DNA of 6,572 nt from NCBI GenBank assembly GCA_003532715.1, contig DOEZ01000254.1, positions 1,432 through 8,003 on the forward strand, written 5' to 3'. The translations under genes and the position numbers were made by a program. Each line of letters opens with the position of its first letter. Within the stretch, counting starts at the first letter, position 1. The DNA is from Planctomycetaceae bacterium (GTDB lineage Bacteria > Planctomycetota > Planctomycetia > Pirellulales > Thermoguttaceae). Under the pieces are notes generated by a model. That model saw only the letters and a program-made list of their open reading frames with translations. It was not told where the DNA came from and did no database searches. Shown in pieces: positions 5,475 to 6,572 of this stretch.

Positions 5475-6425
5475 TCAGCCGATCCAATCCAGCCCCACGT
5501 CGAGCCAAACGGCCGAATGAGTCAGTGCCCCAACGCTGATCCGCTCGACGCCCGACTCGGCGATCGCCCGAACCGTGCTCAGGTCCACGCCCCCTGAAGC
5601 TTCCAACTCCACCTCGGGCGCCAACCGATCGCGCAGCGCGACGGCCTCGCGCAACCGTTCGGGACTCATGTTGTCCAGAAGCACCAGGTCGGGCCGAACC
5701 GGCAAGACCGCTTCAAGCTGATCGAGCGCGTCGGCCTCGATCTCGACGATCATCCCCGCCCGAAGCGGTTGCGGCACGTGGACTTCGATGAACTCCCTGG
5801 CCGCTTTGATCGCGCGGACCGGAGCCGGCATGACGTGCGTCGCGCCGCCCGGCTCGTCCCAAACACACGGATCGATCATGGCCAAATGGTTGTCCTTGAT
5901 CAGAATCGCCTCATACAAGCCCGAACGATGGTTCCGGCCGCCACCGCAACGCACCGCGTATTTTTCGAGTCGTCGCCAGCCGGGCGTGGTTTTTCGCGTA
6001 TCATGGATCTCGGCCCGCGTGCCGCGCACGGCCTCGACGTACCGCGATGTCAACGTCGCGATCCCCGACAAACGCCCCAGCAGGTTGAGCATGGGCCGTT
6101 CGGCGGCAAGAAGCCCCACGGCCGGCCCCTCGATCCGAGCAATACACTGCCCCGCCGCAACCGATTGTCCGTCTTGAACGTCCATCTGCCATTGCAGCCG
6201 TGGGTCGAAGAACTCGAGAGTGGCCTCGGCCGCCGGCCCCCCGGCGACGATACCCGGCGCCCTCGCGACAACGGCGGCCCGCCCCACGGCATCGTCGGCG
6301 ACCAGTGCCCGCGTCGTCAGGTCCCCCATCCCACCCAGGTCTTCATCAACCGCGAGACGCAACAGGGCCCGCCAGTCGGCCTCCAAACGCTCGTCCCACT
6401 CATACTGATGAAACTGCTTTTTCAT
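5475..6425 (-). CDS. nadC: Nicotinate-nucleotide pyrophosphorylase (quinolinate phosphoribosyltransferase)
   Basis: This cytoplasmic enzyme converts quinolinate and PRPP to nicotinate mononucleotide, CO2 and pyrophosphate, the step that joins the de novo pathway to NAD. The 316-residue product has the N-terminal DEDLGGMGDLTT segment (about 28-38), ERPMLNLLGRLSGIAT (109-124), DTRKTTPGWR (142-151), RCGGGRNHR (159-167), KDNH (177-180), VEIEAD (227-232), LLDNM (249-253), EASGGV (275-280) and ISVGALTHSA (296-305). The known substrate-binding Arg, Lys, His, Glu and Asp positions are therefore present and it should be active. It is slightly long: an extra loop (PCVWDEPGGATHVMP) follows KDNH. The ATG at 6425 has AAGGTGG four bases before it. 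An ATG at 6446, adding seven residues, makes an ATGA overlap with a possible upstream reading frame. The gap after its stop carries the pseudopilin promoter, so it is probably in another unit. Confidence 0.95.
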   Translation of the reverse strand: MKKQFHQYEWDERLEADWRALLRLAVDEDLGGMGDLTTRALVADDAVGRAAVVARAPGIVAGGPAAEATLEFFDPRLQWQMDVQDGQSVAAGQCIARIEGPAVGLLAAERPMLNLLGRLSGIATLTSRYVEAVRGTRAEIHDTRKTTPGWRRLEKYAVRCGGGRNHRSGLYEAILIKDNHLAMIDPCVWDEPGGATHVMPAPVRAIKAAREFIEVHVPQPLRAGMIVEIEADALDQLEAVLPVRPDLVLLDNMSPERLREAVALRDRLAPEVELEASGGVDLSTVRAIAESGVERISVGALTHSAVWLDVGLDWIG

Positions 6426-6429
6426 GAAT

Positions 6430-6436
6430 CCACCTT
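6430..6436 (-). promoter_or_regulatory. Shine-Dalgarno site fixing the nadC start
   Basis: Minus-strand AAGGTGG (one mismatch to AAGGAGG), then ATTC and the ATG at 6425. The upstream ATG at 6446 has only a G/C-rich run before it. Confidence 0.6.
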
Positions 6437-6442
6437 GACGAA

Positions 6443-6572
6443 TCATCCGGGGCGCCCCGAAGCAATTCTGGCTGCTCCCACCGCTTTTCGCAACCCCCGA
6501 AATACGTCATAATGCTTGGATGCGGCATAATGCTCGGGTGCGTCATTCGGCCCCAATCCCACAATGTAGCAC
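6443..6572 (-). CDS. Possible C-terminal end of an unidentified gene upstream of nadC (partial)
   Basis: One minus-strand frame is open from the window edge for 43 codons to TGA at 6445-6443, and this stop overlaps the outer nadC ATG as ATGA, a common operon junction. The fragment begins CYIVGLGPNDAPEHYAASKH, continues YDVFRGLRKAVGAARIAS and ends GRPG. It includes a six-residue tandem repeat (DAPEHY, AASKHY) and a basic helix-like end. I do not recognise a family. A second minus-strand frame is also open here and third-position GC is weaker than in nadC, so the stretch may instead be the nadC upstream region. Confidence 0.35.
   Translation of the reverse strand, partial: CYIVGLGPNDAPEHYAASKHYDVFRGLRKAVGAARIASGRPG
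6508..6543. repeat. Two tandem 18-bp imperfect repeats upstream of nadC
   Basis: CATAATGCTTGGATGCGG (6508-6525) is followed directly by CATAATGCTCGGGTGCGT (6526-6543), identical at 15 of 18 positions. The unit is a multiple of three, which fits repetition inside a coding frame, but two copies 65-100 bases before a biosynthetic gene could also be regulator sites. Confidence 0.6.

Noticed and set aside
5215..5508. 97-codon minus-strand frame bridging nadC and the GspI-like gene
   Set aside because: It overlaps the ends of both neighbours, contains the promoter boxes within it, has no good ribosome site, and shows no motif. A shorter version starting inside the gap cannot be fully excluded.
5769..6512. 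247-codon plus-strand reading frame
   Set aside because: Antisense to nadC, whose catalytic motifs are unmistakable on the other strand.
1..6572. CRISPR array, tRNA, rRNA, insertion sequence or phage genes
   Set aside because: I saw no regularly spaced long repeats, no cloverleaf or rRNA-like sequence, no transposase motif and no terminal inverted repeats.

Overview
The window is GC-rich and densely coded, and every gene I can support lies on the minus strand, so the operon reads from right to left. The gene content is a run of type IV pilin-like (pseudopilin) proteins ending in a PilM-like actin-fold protein, next to nadC. This arrangement, with arginine-rich leaders, an oversized GspK/PilX-like protein and a tiny exported coiled-coil protein inside the cluster, suggests a member of the Planctomycetota, perhaps Pirellulales-like. 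That assignment is an inference from style and gene order; there is no rRNA or marker gene to fix it.

Layout from right to left. 6572-6443 may hold the last 43 codons of an unidentified gene, with a six-codon tandem repeat. 6425-5475 is nadC (quinolinate phosphoribosyltransferase, NAD synthesis). 5474-5246 is non-coding and contains a very good sigma-70-type promoter on the minus strand (TTGACC, 17 bp, TATAGT), flanked on both sides by an 11-bp direct repeat. Then come three closely packed prepilin-type genes: GspI/PilV-like (5245-4604), GspJ/PilW-like (4602-3775) and GspK/PilX-like (3757 or 3778 to 2246). A 194-bp gap follows, holding a possible 28-residue single-helix membrane protein and a weak promoter candidate. 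Next are a 97-residue exported coiled-coil protein of unknown function (2051-1758), a 143-bp gap with a strong GC hairpin, a GspH/FimT-like pseudopilin (1614-940), and finally the first 291 residues of a PilM-like protein (875-1) cut by the window edge.

How the genes fit together. The I, J, K and H-like proteins correspond to the minor pseudopilins that form the tip and initiation complex of type II secretion pseudopili or type IV pili. PilM is a cytoplasmic protein that normally joins PilN and PilO to form the inner-membrane assembly platform. Genes for PilN- and PilO-like proteins would be expected just beyond position 1. The window therefore looks like the minor-pilin and alignment-complex part of a planctomycete type IV pilus or type II secretion-like machine. 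NadC is a housekeeping neighbour and probably a separate transcription unit.
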